Below, piece after piece: positions 25,799 to 34,097 of a stretch of 63,087 nucleotides of DNA (positions are counted from its first letter, which is position 1; every line of letters starts with the position of its first letter). The DNA is from Neorhizobium alkalisoli (lineage in GTDB: Bacteria; Pseudomonadota; Alphaproteobacteria; Rhizobiales; Rhizobiaceae). The DNA lies in NCBI RefSeq assembly GCF_007829835.1, contig NZ_VIWP01000018.1, positions 1 to 63,087 of the forward strand, in the 5' to 3' direction. The notes under the pieces are model-generated. The model did no database searches, was not told where the DNA came from, and saw only the letters and a list, made by a program, of their open reading frames with translations. The translations under genes were made by a program, and so were the position numbers.

Positions 25799-27719
25799 AA
25801 AACGCTTCTGAGGTGGACCGGATCGTAAAGCTTATACGAGCGCCTCCGTCCGTGTTTTCAGCCCAGATCCTTCCACCGTGCGAAGTCACGATGGACTCGC
25901 AAATCGAGAGCCCCATGCCCATCCCGCTCTCTTTCGTCGTGAAGAACGGCATGAAAATTCGGTCGATATCCTCGATTCCGCTTCCGGTGTCCGAGATCTC
26001 GACGACTGCCCCGAGGTCGGACGCGAGCGTCTTCACCGTTATCATGCGCTCGCGGCCCGTCGCCACCGCCATGGCCTCGCTGGCGTTATGCAGGAGGTTC
26101 ACGAGTACCTGCTGTATTTGAATGACATCGATGGAAATCGGATCGAGTGATCTTTCGAGCTTTAATTCCAGGCGAACGCCATTCGATGCCAATTCCTCCG
26201 ACATCATATCCTTCACGCCTTGAATGAGCAGGTTGATATCGACTCTCTCCCGTCCTTCCGACTTGTGCTGGAACAGTGCCCGGATACGCTTCACGACTTC
26301 GGTGGCGATGTTGGCGTCCCTGACGACACAGTCGGCGCTCTGCTTCGCGCGCTCGATGTTTGGCGACGCCATCTCGAGCCAACGCCTGCACGCGTCGGCG
26401 CTCATGATCACTGCCGCTAGAGGTTGGCTGAGTTCATGCGCGATCGAGGCGGAAAGCTCTGCCATTCCCGCATACCTGGACGCCTTGGCCAGTTTGTCCT
26501 GAGAGACCCTCAACGATTCCTGAGCGAGAAATTCGTTTTCGATATCCACCTGCAGACCGTACCATTGAATGACCTTCCCGCTGTCGTCCCGGAGCGGCTC
26601 CATTCGCGCTTCGAGCCAACGCCAATTGCCATCGAAACGCCGTTGGCGGAACCGCCTGAACCATGGCTCGCCGGACCGGAAGCTTTCGCGGATCGTCGTC
26701 TCCACATCCTCCTTGTGATCCGGATGGATGGTCGCTTCGATTATCGCCGATAGAGCATCGGCTTCGCGCCCGCCCCCGGCGAGTTGATCGACGGTGATAC
26801 CGGACCACTCCTCGAGCTGCCGACTGAAATAGGTAGGCTGGCCATCCGGAGACGATACCCAGAGCAATCCCGGCATTGTCTCGACTATCAGCGCGAGCCT
26901 TGCTTCACGTTCAGCGATCGCGACCTGCGCCGATACCTCGTCATCGATGTCCTGCGCGACACCGAGCCAACGCTTAACGGTGCCATCGTCATCGCGCAGC
27001 GCGTTCGCTTCGCCTTTCGTCCATCGGTATCGACCGTCGGCTCGGACCTGTCTGTACTTCTGTTTGAAATGGGCCTCGCCAGCGAACGCGGCCTTGAGGT
27101 TGCTTGCAACGCTCGCCAGATCGTCGGGGTGGATCACCCGCGACAGAACCCCGTCGAGCGAGAATTGCTCGATTGCATTTGCATCGGATATCCCGACCTG
27201 GGATTTAAGGGCCTCGTTGAAATACGTGGGCTTTCCGAGACTATCCGCCGACCAGATCGGCACCGGGACGGCGTCGATAAATTTCTGGAGGGCCCGCTCG
27301 CGCTCGCGGGACGCTTCGACTTCCAATATGGTGTCATGGATATCCAGACACGTTCCAAGCCAGAATACGATCTCGCCCGCCGCATCGATCTGCGGTCGCG
27401 CAGTCGTCCGAAGCCATCGAAAGATGCCCGCCGCCGTGCGAACCCGATGTGCGACATCGAAAGTTCCTCGGCTAGCGACAGCACCCAACCAAGCTGCTTC
27501 GAGGCGACCATAGTCATCGCTATGAAGCAACGCACTCCAAGCGAACTCGCCGCTCTGGACGTCGCGCGTTACGAACTTGGAACTTGGAAACCCGGTGTAG
27601 GCCTCCATCGATACGCTCTGGCAAATGAAATCCCCGTTGGGCCACGCCGCCCAGCCCAGCCCGGGAATCGTATCCACCAACGCTCTGATCTCTTCGATCG
27701 AGATCTTCGACGAAATCAC
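25755..27719 (-). CDS. Cytoplasmic histidine kinase with three PAS domains, paralogue A
   Basis: A soluble sensor kinase of 654 residues. Three PAS/PAC units end at about 130, 260 and 395 (FWLGTCLDIHD, RWLGVAQDIDD, QWYGLQVDIEN). Then HisKA with phosphoacceptor His in SIAHELSQPLAAVI, N-box LVNLLHNASEAM, DTGSGI, and GMGMGLSICESIVTSHGG. GTG at 27719 is the start, with GGAGG 8 bp upstream. It is a close paralogue of the kinase at 28583, differing mostly in PAS 2. No response regulator is adjacent; the FixJ-like regulators of the window are candidate partners. Its 3' end overlaps nsrR. Confidence 0.93.
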   Translation of the reverse strand: MISSKISIEEIRALVDTIPGLGWAAWPNGDFICQSVSMEAYTGFPSSKFVTRDVQSGEFAWSALLHSDDYGRLEAAWLGAVASRGTFDVAHRVRTAAGIFRWLRTTARPQIDAAGEIVFWLGTCLDIHDTILEVEASRERERALQKFIDAVPVPIWSADSLGKPTYFNEALKSQVGISDANAIEQFSLDGVLSRVIHPDDLASVASNLKAAFAGEAHFKQKYRQVRADGRYRWTKGEANALRDDDGTVKRWLGVAQDIDDEVSAQVAIAEREARLALIVETMPGLLWVSSPDGQPTYFSRQLEEWSGITVDQLAGGGREADALSAIIEATIHPDHKEDVETTIRESFRSGEPWFRRFRQRRFDGNWRWLEARMEPLRDDSGKVIQWYGLQVDIENEFLAQESLRVSQDKLAKASRYAGMAELSASIAHELSQPLAAVIMSADACRRWLEMASPNIERAKQSADCVVRDANIATEVVKRIRALFQHKSEGRERVDINLLIQGVKDMMSEELASNGVRLELKLERSLDPISIDVIQIQQVLVNLLHNASEAMAVATGRERMITVKTLASDLGAVVEISDTGSGIEDIDRIFMPFFTTKESGMGMGLSICESIVTSHGGRIWAENTDGGARISFTIRSTSEAFSTLTPEEAGVQVSA

Positions 27720-27799
27720 CCCAAATCCCTCCGCCGTCCTGACGAAGGAACACAGGAGGACACCGCACTTACCATGTCAAGACTGCCGGATAGCCGAGT

Positions 27800-28189
27800 T
27801 CACCGCCCGCGGATAGCGATGGCATCGATCTCGATTTCGTAGCCGTGATGCAGATCGGTGACCGGGACGACGGTCCGGGCGGGGCGGGCATTCCCGAATA
27901 CCTCGGCGAAAATCGTATTGAAGTTCCCCCAGTTTTCGACGCCGACCACATAGGCTGTGACGCGGAGGATACGGTCGGGCCCGCTGCCTGCCGAATCGAC
28001 GACAGCTAGGACATTGGCGAGCGCCTGCCGCACCTGGGTTTCGAAAGGCTCGTCCGCCGTATGTGTTCCGTCAGGCTTGACACCCAGTTGCCCGGACACG
28101 AACACCATGTCATTCCAAGCTGTCGCCTGTGAATAGTGCCCAGCGGGTTTCGGCGCGCTATCTGTCGAGATCGCTTCGATCCGCTCCAT
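27800..28189 (-). CDS. RidA family protein (YjgF/YER057c/UK114)
   Basis: A 129-residue RidA-type trimer subunit. Seen: YSQATAWNDMVFVSGQLG, then QVRQALANVLAVVDSAG, VTAYVVGVENWGNFNTIFAEVFG and the signature ARTVVPVTDLHHGYEIEIDAIA. The substrate-binding Arg lies in PARTVV and the Glu in IEIDA. RidA proteins hydrolyse reactive enamine/imine intermediates made by PLP enzymes; related subfamilies bind other ligands. The ATG at 28189 is preceded by AAGGA. It sits between two paralogous histidine kinases on the same strand, with a small protein gene between it and the second kinase. Confidence 0.9.
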   Translation of the reverse strand: MERIEAISTDSAPKPAGHYSQATAWNDMVFVSGQLGVKPDGTHTADEPFETQVRQALANVLAVVDSAGSGPDRILRVTAYVVGVENWGNFNTIFAEVFGNARPARTVVPVTDLHHGYEIEIDAIAIRGR

Positions 28190-28223
28190 CACGTGGCGTC
28201 CTTCTTCGAGCAGTCTTGTAGCT

Positions 28224-28448
28224 TCATGCCGGGAGCGGCTTGTTAATCCGAATGCGATTGCCTGTCGTGAACGAGATGATCCCATCCTGCTCGAGAGCTC
28301 GCAGGACCGCGCCCGCCTCATCCTGAGAGAAATTCAAGGCCGCGAGCGGTCCGAAGATATCTACGAGATTGATCGTCATCTCCGGTTTCGATTTCAACGA
28401 TCGGAGCCTTTCGATCAGGGCGGTTTCGGTCATGGCAAAACGGGTCAT
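28224..28448 (-). CDS. Small protein, possible winged-helix fold
   Basis: A 74-residue protein (69 if the second ATG at 28433 is used). Its pattern IERLRSLKSKPEMTINLVDIF, then AGAVLRALEQDGIISFT and TGNRIRINKPLP, looks like three helices and a beta wing, so a small winged-helix protein is plausible. No specific family is recognised. A perfect-dyad copy of the regional motif lies 47 bp upstream of the first ATG, and a RidA gene follows 35 bp downstream, suggesting a two-gene unit. Confidence 0.62.
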   Translation of the reverse strand: MTRFAMTETALIERLRSLKSKPEMTINLVDIFGPLAALNFSQDEAGAVLRALEQDGIISFTTGNRIRINKPLPA

Positions 28449-28494
28449 CGCAACGTTCTACCGGAGTTTGCCATCCGGCGATGCAGAATTCTCG

Positions 28495-28508
28495 TATACT
28501 CTAGTATG
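28495..28508 (-). promoter_or_regulatory. Regional dyad, perfect ATAC-N4-GTAT
   Basis: Minus strand reads CATACTAGAGTATA, exact match with a fully symmetric core, 47 bp upstream of the small winged-helix-like gene and the RidA gene. Confidence 0.52.
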
Positions 28509-28582
28509 CGCCTGCAGCGGGTTCCCGGTTGTTCTCATGGATGGATGGCCGTCGATGGCGGCACTGCCGACAGCCTTGATGG

Positions 28583-30520
28583 TCAATTTGAATGGAGAGC
28601 TTCGCCGATCGGAAGGGAAAAGCTGAGACGTGCTCCCTCACCTGTGTTTTCCGCCCAAAGCTTTCCGCCATGAGAGCTTACTATCGACTGGCAGATAGCA
28701 AGTCCCATCCCCATGCCGTTGTCCTTCGTGGAGAAGAACGGTGTGAAAATCCTTTCCAGGTCCTCGATGCCGCCACCGCTGTCCGTAACCTTCACAACGA
28801 TGTCCTGCCGGACCACCGCAGCTCGCACGGCGACGCTCCGGGATGGGCCACCATGCTGCGCGACCGCTTCCGCGGCGTTCCGGACCAGGTTGACGAGAAC
28901 CTGCTGGATTTGCACGCTATCGATCCTGACCGATGGCATCGCGCCGTCGAGATCGAGGTTCAGACGGATGCCGGAGGCTGTCATCTCCTCGCCGATAAGG
29001 TCCTGCACCCTTAGGATCAGATCGTTGATATCGACTATCTCCCGGGATTCGGACTTGTGCTGGAACAGCGCCCTGATACGTCTTACGACCTCAGAAGCGA
29101 TGTTCGCGTCCCTGACGACGTTTTCGGAGCTGAGTATTGCCCGTTCGATGTTCGGCGGGCTCATCTCGAGCCACCGTCGGCAGGCATCCGAGCCTACGAC
29201 GACGGCGGCGAGAGGCTGGCTGACTTCGTGCGCGATGGAAGCCGAAAGTTCGGCCATGCCCGCGTACTGCGCCGCACGCGTGAGCCTTTCCTGCGCGATC
29301 CGGAGCGATTCCTGGCTTCTCACCTCGTTGTCTACGTCTAGTTCGAGACCGTACCACTCGATGATCGCACCGTCCTCGTCCCTAAGCGGCTCCATCCGAG
29401 CCTCTACCCATCGCCAGGCCCCATCGGCATGACGCTGCCGAAACCGATGGTGCCACGGCTCCCCGGTCCTGTAACTGCGTCGCATGGTTGCCTCCACGTC
29501 GGCACGATCTTCTTCGTGGACAGTTAGTTCAACCGCCGAACTGAGCAGGTCTTGCCCCGCCCGCACAAGATCGCCGATATCGATCCCAGCCCATTCTTGC
29601 AGTCGCTTGCTGAAATAGGTCGGCATACCCTCGGCGCTGGAAGCCCAAACGAGCCCCGGCATCGTATTCACGATAAGTGCGAGACGCGCTTCGCGCTCAG
29701 CCAGAACGAGCTGCGTGGCGACTTCCTCGTCGATGTCGTGGCACACGCCGAACCATCTTGTGATCTCTCCCTCATCGTCGCGCAAAGGCTGGGCTTCGCC
29801 ACTGATCCAACCGTACCGTCCATCGGCTCGCCTCTGACGATATTTCAGCTTGAAGCCATCGCCGGACGAAAACGACCTCATCAACGCATCCTGAACCATC
29901 GCGCGATCATCGGGATGGATGGCTTGGAATATCGCTTCCGCGAGGACTGTCCTGTCGCCACGGTCCAGATCCCTGATCGAAATTCCGGTCTGGTCGGCCA
30001 GAGCGCGATTGATGGCGGTGGGCTCTCCTTTTGCATCCGTGGACCAGATAGGGGCCGGAACGGTATCGATGAGTGCGCGCATTCCCTTCTCGCGCTCGAA
30101 CGATGCTTCCATCGCCATTACCGCGTCGTGGATGTCGATCGACGTTCCGAGCCAGAACAAGACGTTGCCGGAATCGTCCAGCTGCGCCTTGGCCGTCGAC
30201 CTTAGCCAACGGAATTCGCCATTGGCCGTTTTTACCCGGTGCGAGACATCGTACGTGCGCTGGCTCCGAACGGCTTCCATCCAGCTCTGCGACAGGCGCT
30301 CGTAATCCTCCGGGTGCAGCGTGTCTTTCCAGGCGAAGTCACCGTTCGGCTGCCTGGATGCAAGCTCCGAGGTCGACACGCCGACATGCTCCTCCATTGT
30401 CCTACTATGACAGACGAACTCTCCATCGGGCCAGGCCGCCCACCCGAGGCCAGGCATCGAATTCACCAGTTTGGAGATCTCCTCCACAGACACCCTGGAT
30501 TTGGTCGTTTCCTCTGCCAA
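28583..30520 (-). CDS. Cytoplasmic histidine kinase with three PAS domains, paralogue B
   Basis: A 645-residue sensor kinase, similar to the one at 25755 over its whole length. The PAS/PAC units end at FWLGTSIDIHD, RWFGVCHDIDE and EWYGLELDVDN. HisKA: SIAHEVSQPLAAVVVG; N-box LVNLVRNAAEAV; DSGGGIEDLER; GMGMGLAICQSIVSSHGG. TTG at 30520 is the likely start, with GGAGG 5 bp upstream and no better ATG. The two kinases share the same C-terminal catalytic sequence pattern, which suggests a shared response regulator, while their PAS domains differ. A weak motif (CAACGAAGGTGTAC, minus) occurs about 65 bp upstream. Confidence 0.93.
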   Translation of the reverse strand: MAEETTKSRVSVEEISKLVNSMPGLGWAAWPDGEFVCHSRTMEEHVGVSTSELASRQPNGDFAWKDTLHPEDYERLSQSWMEAVRSQRTYDVSHRVKTANGEFRWLRSTAKAQLDDSGNVLFWLGTSIDIHDAVMAMEASFEREKGMRALIDTVPAPIWSTDAKGEPTAINRALADQTGISIRDLDRGDRTVLAEAIFQAIHPDDRAMVQDALMRSFSSGDGFKLKYRQRRADGRYGWISGEAQPLRDDEGEITRWFGVCHDIDEEVATQLVLAEREARLALIVNTMPGLVWASSAEGMPTYFSKRLQEWAGIDIGDLVRAGQDLLSSAVELTVHEEDRADVEATMRRSYRTGEPWHHRFRQRHADGAWRWVEARMEPLRDEDGAIIEWYGLELDVDNEVRSQESLRIAQERLTRAAQYAGMAELSASIAHEVSQPLAAVVVGSDACRRWLEMSPPNIERAILSSENVVRDANIASEVVRRIRALFQHKSESREIVDINDLILRVQDLIGEEMTASGIRLNLDLDGAMPSVRIDSVQIQQVLVNLVRNAAEAVAQHGGPSRSVAVRAAVVRQDIVVKVTDSGGGIEDLERIFTPFFSTKDNGMGMGLAICQSIVSSHGGKLWAENTGEGARLSFSLPIGEALHSN

Positions 30521-30661
30521 CTTTCCCTCCGTCCGATCGTCGCCTACCCAAGGAAGGTCAAGGACAGCGTGTCAAGGTCAACCTCCGTACACCTTCGTTG
30601 CACGGAGCAGAGCCCGTTATTGTGTTGGCGAAAACCTTATCGCGGCGCTCGGGCTTTGAAA

Positions 30662-31099
30662 ATGCAGCTTGGAAGGCAGGTGGAATGGACGATACATTGC
30701 TGCGTCACCCTCGCGGCGTTGCCTCGCAGCGAATTTCTTTCCACCAGGGAGCTTGCGGAGCTCTACGGCCTGCCGAAAGAATATTTGTCCAAGGCGATGC
30801 AGGCCCTATCGCGGGCGCGTTTGCTGGATAAGGCGATGGGGCCGACCGGCGGCTATCGGCTGGCAAGACCTGATTCCGATATCAATGTCCTGGACATCGT
30901 GGAGGCAATCGAAGGACGCGCGCCGCTGTTCACGGGGACCGGTCTCGGGCGTCGGTCAAATGAGCGGTCTGACGAAGGTCCCGATTGCCCGCTCAACCAA
31001 GTGATGATGCGCGCTGACGAAGCTTGGCGGAAGGTGATGCGTGAAGTCACCATCAAGGATTTGAGACTTTCAGCCGAGAACAAAGGCCAGGGCAGCTGA
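30662..31099 (+). CDS. Rrf2-family regulator without the Fe-S cysteine triad
   Basis: A 145-residue winged-helix regulator. Seen: MQLGRQVEWTIHCCVTLAAL, LSTRELAELYGLPKEYLSKAMQ (recognition helix), GPTGGYRLARP (wing) and INVLDIVEAIEG. The C-terminal cluster-binding region has only one Cys (GPDCPLN), while NsrR and IscR have three, so a bound [2Fe-2S] cluster is doubtful. The ATG at 30662 fits the family start but lacks a clear Shine-Dalgarno site. It is divergent from the three-PAS kinase and convergent to NmrA-like copy 2. Confidence 0.88.
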   Translation: MQLGRQVEWTIHCCVTLAALPRSEFLSTRELAELYGLPKEYLSKAMQALSRARLLDKAMGPTGGYRLARPDSDINVLDIVEAIEGRAPLFTGTGLGRRSNERSDEGPDCPLNQVMMRADEAWRKVMREVTIKDLRLSAENKGQGS

Positions 31100-31333
31100 G
31101 CTGAACGCAGCGGCCCGTCATCGTGTATCAGAAGGCATCGAATTATCGATGTCGTGCAAGCCACGGCGGCAACCGTCGCTTGCCTTCAACGGCGACCGTA
31201 AAGCCTGTGCCCTGCACTCTGCGCTACCCGGTCGCGAATGCGGGTCTCAAGCGGACCATCCTGGAGGGCGTATCCGCAGATCGCCCTCCTAGATTCCAGT
31301 AGATTTCGAGGGACCCCGACTTATGCAGTCTGC

Positions 31334-32080
31334 TCAGACGCCATTGGCGATCCACTCGCTAAGGGTCGTGTGGCCGAGACGGGCTTTGCCTTCGGGGACG
31401 AGAGTATTGGTTTCGAGACGCGAGCCGAAATAAATTGCATCCGCGTCCGCTACGACCTTTCTGGTATCGCCTTTCGCCTTGAGATAGCGAGCGACGACAT
31501 CGCTCATCGGCTCGCGTTCCGGTCCAGCGATCTGGATCACCCCGTTGGCGGCGTCGCCCGTCAGCACGTCGACGATAGCGTCCACGAGATCGGATGCCGC
31601 GATGACCTGGACGTTCCCGGTCGAAATATGGCTCTCGCCGTCTTTGCCGCCTTGATCGGCAATGGTGCCCAGGTACTCCATGAACTGCGTGGCACGGATG
31701 ATTGTAAACGGCACCCCGGACCCCTCGACGAGATTCTCCTGCACTGCCTTGCCCTTGAGGTAGGCGTTGTCGGGAAGCTTCTCCATCCCAACGATCGAGA
31801 GCACCACGTGATGGCGCACATGGGCTTCTTTTTCGGCCGCGAGCTGGTTGGAAGTGGACTTGTGGAAGAAGTCCAGAACGCCCTGCGGATCGAACGTTGG
31901 CGAGTTGGTTACGTCAAGCACGGCATGCGCTCCTGCCATCGCTTCGTCCAGACCTTCCCCGGTGACGGTGTTGATGCCGTTGCTCGGCGCGGCCGCTACC
32001 ACCTCATGCCCGGCGGCTACGAGCTTCGCGACGACCCTCGAGCCGATGAACCCTGTTCCGCCTACTATGACAAATTTCAT
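31334..32080 (-). CDS. NmrA-like NAD(P)-binding atypical SDR, copy 2
   Basis: A 248-residue protein with MKFVIVGGTGFIGSRVVAKL at the N-terminus and the family blocks ITGEGLDEAMAGA-like segment, HHVVLSIVGMEKLPDN, FTIIRATQFMEYLG and IQIAGPEREPMSDV. About half of its residues match copy 1 by eye. Catalytic SDR residues are missing; roles in this family range from quinone or flavin-like reductases to NADP sensors. The ATG follows GGAG at 7 bp. A strong dyad copy lies 122 bp upstream. It is a single-gene unit. Confidence 0.88.
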   Translation of the reverse strand: MKFVIVGGTGFIGSRVVAKLVAAGHEVVAAAPSNGINTVTGEGLDEAMAGAHAVLDVTNSPTFDPQGVLDFFHKSTSNQLAAEKEAHVRHHVVLSIVGMEKLPDNAYLKGKAVQENLVEGSGVPFTIIRATQFMEYLGTIADQGGKDGESHISTGNVQVIAASDLVDAIVDVLTGDAANGVIQIAGPEREPMSDVVARYLKAKGDTRKVVADADAIYFGSRLETNTLVPEGKARLGHTTLSEWIANGV

Positions 32081-32201
32081 TGAAATGCTCCTTCACTGTG
32101 TTCGTAACCGCTATGGGCGGACGACTACTTTCCCAAAACGAGACTTATTGCTCGACGAACGGCGATGTAGATTTTCGCCCGTCCCACGGCTTGCACCAAG
32201 A

Positions 32202-32215
32202 TATACACCTGTATG
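32202..32215 (-). promoter_or_regulatory. Regional dyad YAWMC-N4-GTATA
   Basis: Minus strand reads CATACAGGTGTATA, exact match, followed by TCTTGG; 122 bp upstream of NmrA-like copy 2. Confidence 0.52.
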
Positions 32216-32302
32216 CAAAGGGATCGGGCGAAGGAGCGAGCGGCACTTCATCGCGAAGAGCCGATTTCCCAAACTTCTGCAGTAGATTATAGGGAAAACC
32301 TA

Positions 32303-33286
32303 TTATATCGCTTGAGCTATGATCGCGGCGTACATCTCCGGGTCGACGTTGCTGCCGGAGACGACGATCGCCAAAGGCCCTTCGGAGACCGGAGCGAGGC
32401 CGTTCAGAGCCGCGGCAAGTGCCACCGCACCGCCCGGCTCCACGACGAGCTTCAACTTCTCAAACGCGAATCTCATCGCTTCCTTGACTTGGGCGTCGCT
32501 GACGACGAGGCCGCCGGACAGCAGATGTCTGTTGACCGGGAAGGTGATCTCCCCCGGCATCGGGGCGAGAAGCGCATCGCATATCGACTGGAATCCGGTT
32601 TTCACCGACTCGCGCTTTCCCGTGACGAGCGAACGCGCCGTGTCGTCAAAGCCTTCCGGTTCGACCGAGTAGATCGATACTCCGCTGTCCAGGTCCTTGA
32701 CCGCCGTCGCAACGCCGGAAACCAGGCCTCCACCGCCGCAGCACACCAGTACGCTCTCGATGTCCAAGCCGATTTCGCGTGACTGCTGCATGATCTCGAG
32801 GCCGACGGTACCCTGCCCCGCCATGATGAACGGATCGTCGAAGGACGGAACCAGGACGGCACCGCGGTTCCTGGCAATCGCCGTCGCGATCTCCTCGCGG
32901 GACTCGGACTGACGATCGTAGCTCACGATTTCGGCACCGAGTGCCCTGGTGTTCGCCAGCTTCACCGCGGGCGCGTCGGAGGGCATCACTATGGTCGCCC
33001 TCATTTTCAGCATCCGGGCGGCGGCGGCGACGCCCTGGGCGTGATTGCCCGACGACCACGCAACGACGCCAGCACCACGTCGCGTCTCCTCGATCCTGGA
33101 AAGCCGATTGTAGGCTCCGCGGAACTTGAACGACCCTGTGTGCTGCGCGCCTTCGAACTTCACCAGCACTCGCCGTTTGACGGCAGCGTTCAGAGGCATG
33201 AACTCCAGAAGCGGCGTCCGTACGGCAACGCCTCGGATTGTTTCGGCGGCATCTGCGATATCAGCCGCGGTGATAATCTGTGACAT
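32303..33286 (-). CDS. PLP-dependent threonine/serine dehydratase-like enzyme
   Basis: A fold-type II PLP enzyme of 327 residues. Seen: PLP Lys 54 in GSFKFRGAYNRLS, SSGNHAQG (79-86), the glycine-rich phosphate loop CCGGGGLVSG (183-191) and the late VVSGSNVD. It has no C-terminal ACT/regulatory domain, which fits catabolic threonine ammonia-lyase or related hydroxy-amino-acid dehydratases. The product would be a 2-aminoacrylate/2-aminocrotonate-type enamine, the substrate type of RidA; a RidA gene lies 4 kb away. It is downstream of the cupin gene, with a strong hairpin between. Confidence 0.88.
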   Translation of the reverse strand: MSQIITAADIADAAETIRGVAVRTPLLEFMPLNAAVKRRVLVKFEGAQHTGSFKFRGAYNRLSRIEETRRGAGVVAWSSGNHAQGVAAAARMLKMRATIVMPSDAPAVKLANTRALGAEIVSYDRQSESREEIATAIARNRGAVLVPSFDDPFIMAGQGTVGLEIMQQSREIGLDIESVLVCCGGGGLVSGVATAVKDLDSGVSIYSVEPEGFDDTARSLVTGKRESVKTGFQSICDALLAPMPGEITFPVNRHLLSGGLVVSDAQVKEAMRFAFEKLKLVVEPGGAVALAAALNGLAPVSEGPLAIVVSGSNVDPEMYAAIIAQAI

Positions 33287-33308
33287 CACGAGCCCTCGAA
33301 TTGTCCTC

Positions 33309-33331
33309 GGCCGGGGCTCGGTGCCCCGGCC
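33309..33331 (-). terminator. Perfect GC-rich hairpin between the cupin and dehydratase genes
   Basis: GGCCGGGGC-TCGGT-GCCCCGGCC, a perfect 9-bp stem. It lies 19 bp after the cupin stop and 22 bp before the dehydratase start. No U-tract follows, so it may attenuate or protect RNA rather than fully terminate. Confidence 0.6.
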
Positions 33332-33349
33332 CGCTCTCATGCAGGCGGC

Positions 33350-33766
33350 TTACTTTTTGTCGGGAATCGTCAACTCGGTCTCTTTCGTGTCGACGACGAA
33401 GACGGCCAGAAGCTTGGCAGGTTTTGTCTCGCTTCCGTTGGCGCTGACACCGTGATGGTCGCCGGGATTTTCGACGAAGTTCTCTCCGGCCTTGAAGATT
33501 TTCTCCGGGCCGTCACCGACCTTGCTCTTGATCTCACCTTCCAGAACCGTCGCGTAGATGAAGGAGCTCTTGGCGTGCGTGTGTGCGGGCGAATAGCCGC
33601 CGGGGCCGTATTCGACCAGAACCCCGCGCATGCTCTTGCCGGGGACATTCGGAAGTTCGTGGTTGAAGACCAGCGTTATCTTCGCGTTCTTCGACCCGTC
33701 TGCCGCGCTGGCGGGATAGATGGTCGCCAACGCGAAAAGTGCTGTCAGGACTGCTTTCTTGAACAT
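33350..33766 (-). CDS. Secreted cupin-domain protein
   Basis: A 138-residue precursor with a Sec signal peptide (MFKKAVLTALFALATIYPAS, cleavage near ASA-AD) and one cupin_2 barrel: motif 1 GGYSPAHTHAKSSFIYATVLEGE with metal-binding His, His and Glu candidates, and motif 2 FVENPGDHHGVSANGSE. It resembles the small periplasmic cupins found near redox-stress genes. A strong dyad copy lies 79 bp upstream. The PLP-dehydratase gene follows, and the two may form an operon partly separated by a hairpin. Confidence 0.88.
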   Translation of the reverse strand: MFKKAVLTALFALATIYPASAADGSKNAKITLVFNHELPNVPGKSMRGVLVEYGPGGYSPAHTHAKSSFIYATVLEGEIKSKVGDGPEKIFKAGENFVENPGDHHGVSANGSETKPAKLLAVFVVDTKETELTIPDKK

Positions 33767-33844
33767 GGATGTCTCCTTGGGCTTCTGAACCGCATGTTGC
33801 GGGACGTCCAATGAGACTAAGGGGCCATCCCTCCGCGTTGGAGA

Positions 33845-33858
33845 TATACAAACGTTTG
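33845..33858 (-). promoter_or_regulatory. Regional dyad YAWMC-N4-GTATA
   Basis: Minus strand reads CAAACGTTTGTATA, exact match, followed by TCTCC; 79 bp upstream of the cupin gene. The overlapping CAAACGTTTG is itself a 10-bp palindrome. Confidence 0.52.
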
Positions 33859-33995
33859 CGTGGGCGGCGGCGGCCGTCTTCCAAGGGCTCCGGCAAGCCC
33901 AGTGACACGGGCAAAGGGTTACGCGCGGTCACCTTCGGGAAACAACATGACGCGAGGCGGAAGCGCTCTTGTTGTCTTCGCCATCCTCGTGGAAG

Positions 33996-34009
33996 CAAAC
34001 CAACGTATA
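33996..34009 (+). promoter_or_regulatory. Regional dyad YAWMC-N4-GTATA
   Basis: CAAACCAACGTATA, exact match, followed by CGCTAACC; 88 bp upstream of the polytopic membrane protein gene. Confidence 0.48.
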
Positions 34010-34097
34010 CGCTAACCGTCTCGAGGACTTGTGGCAGTTTCGTATCGATCGAGCACTTCAGCGCTCAAACGCGATTGTGAAATCCAGGAGCATCCCG

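Larger units (their letters stand above)
33767..34097. other. Divergent promoter region with two regional dyads
   Basis: 331 bp between the cupin gene and the membrane protein gene. One dyad points to each gene (33845-33858 minus and 33996-34009 plus). No small gene or terminator was seen. Confidence 0.5.

Noticed and set aside
26784..27842. 352-codon plus-strand frame over the three-PAS kinase
   Set aside because: Antisense shadow; the kinase on the minus strand has complete HisKA and HATPase motifs.
30581..30598. Possible dyad upstream of the second three-PAS kinase (CAACGAAGGTGTAC)
   Set aside because: The spacing and right half do not fit well enough to be called with the others.
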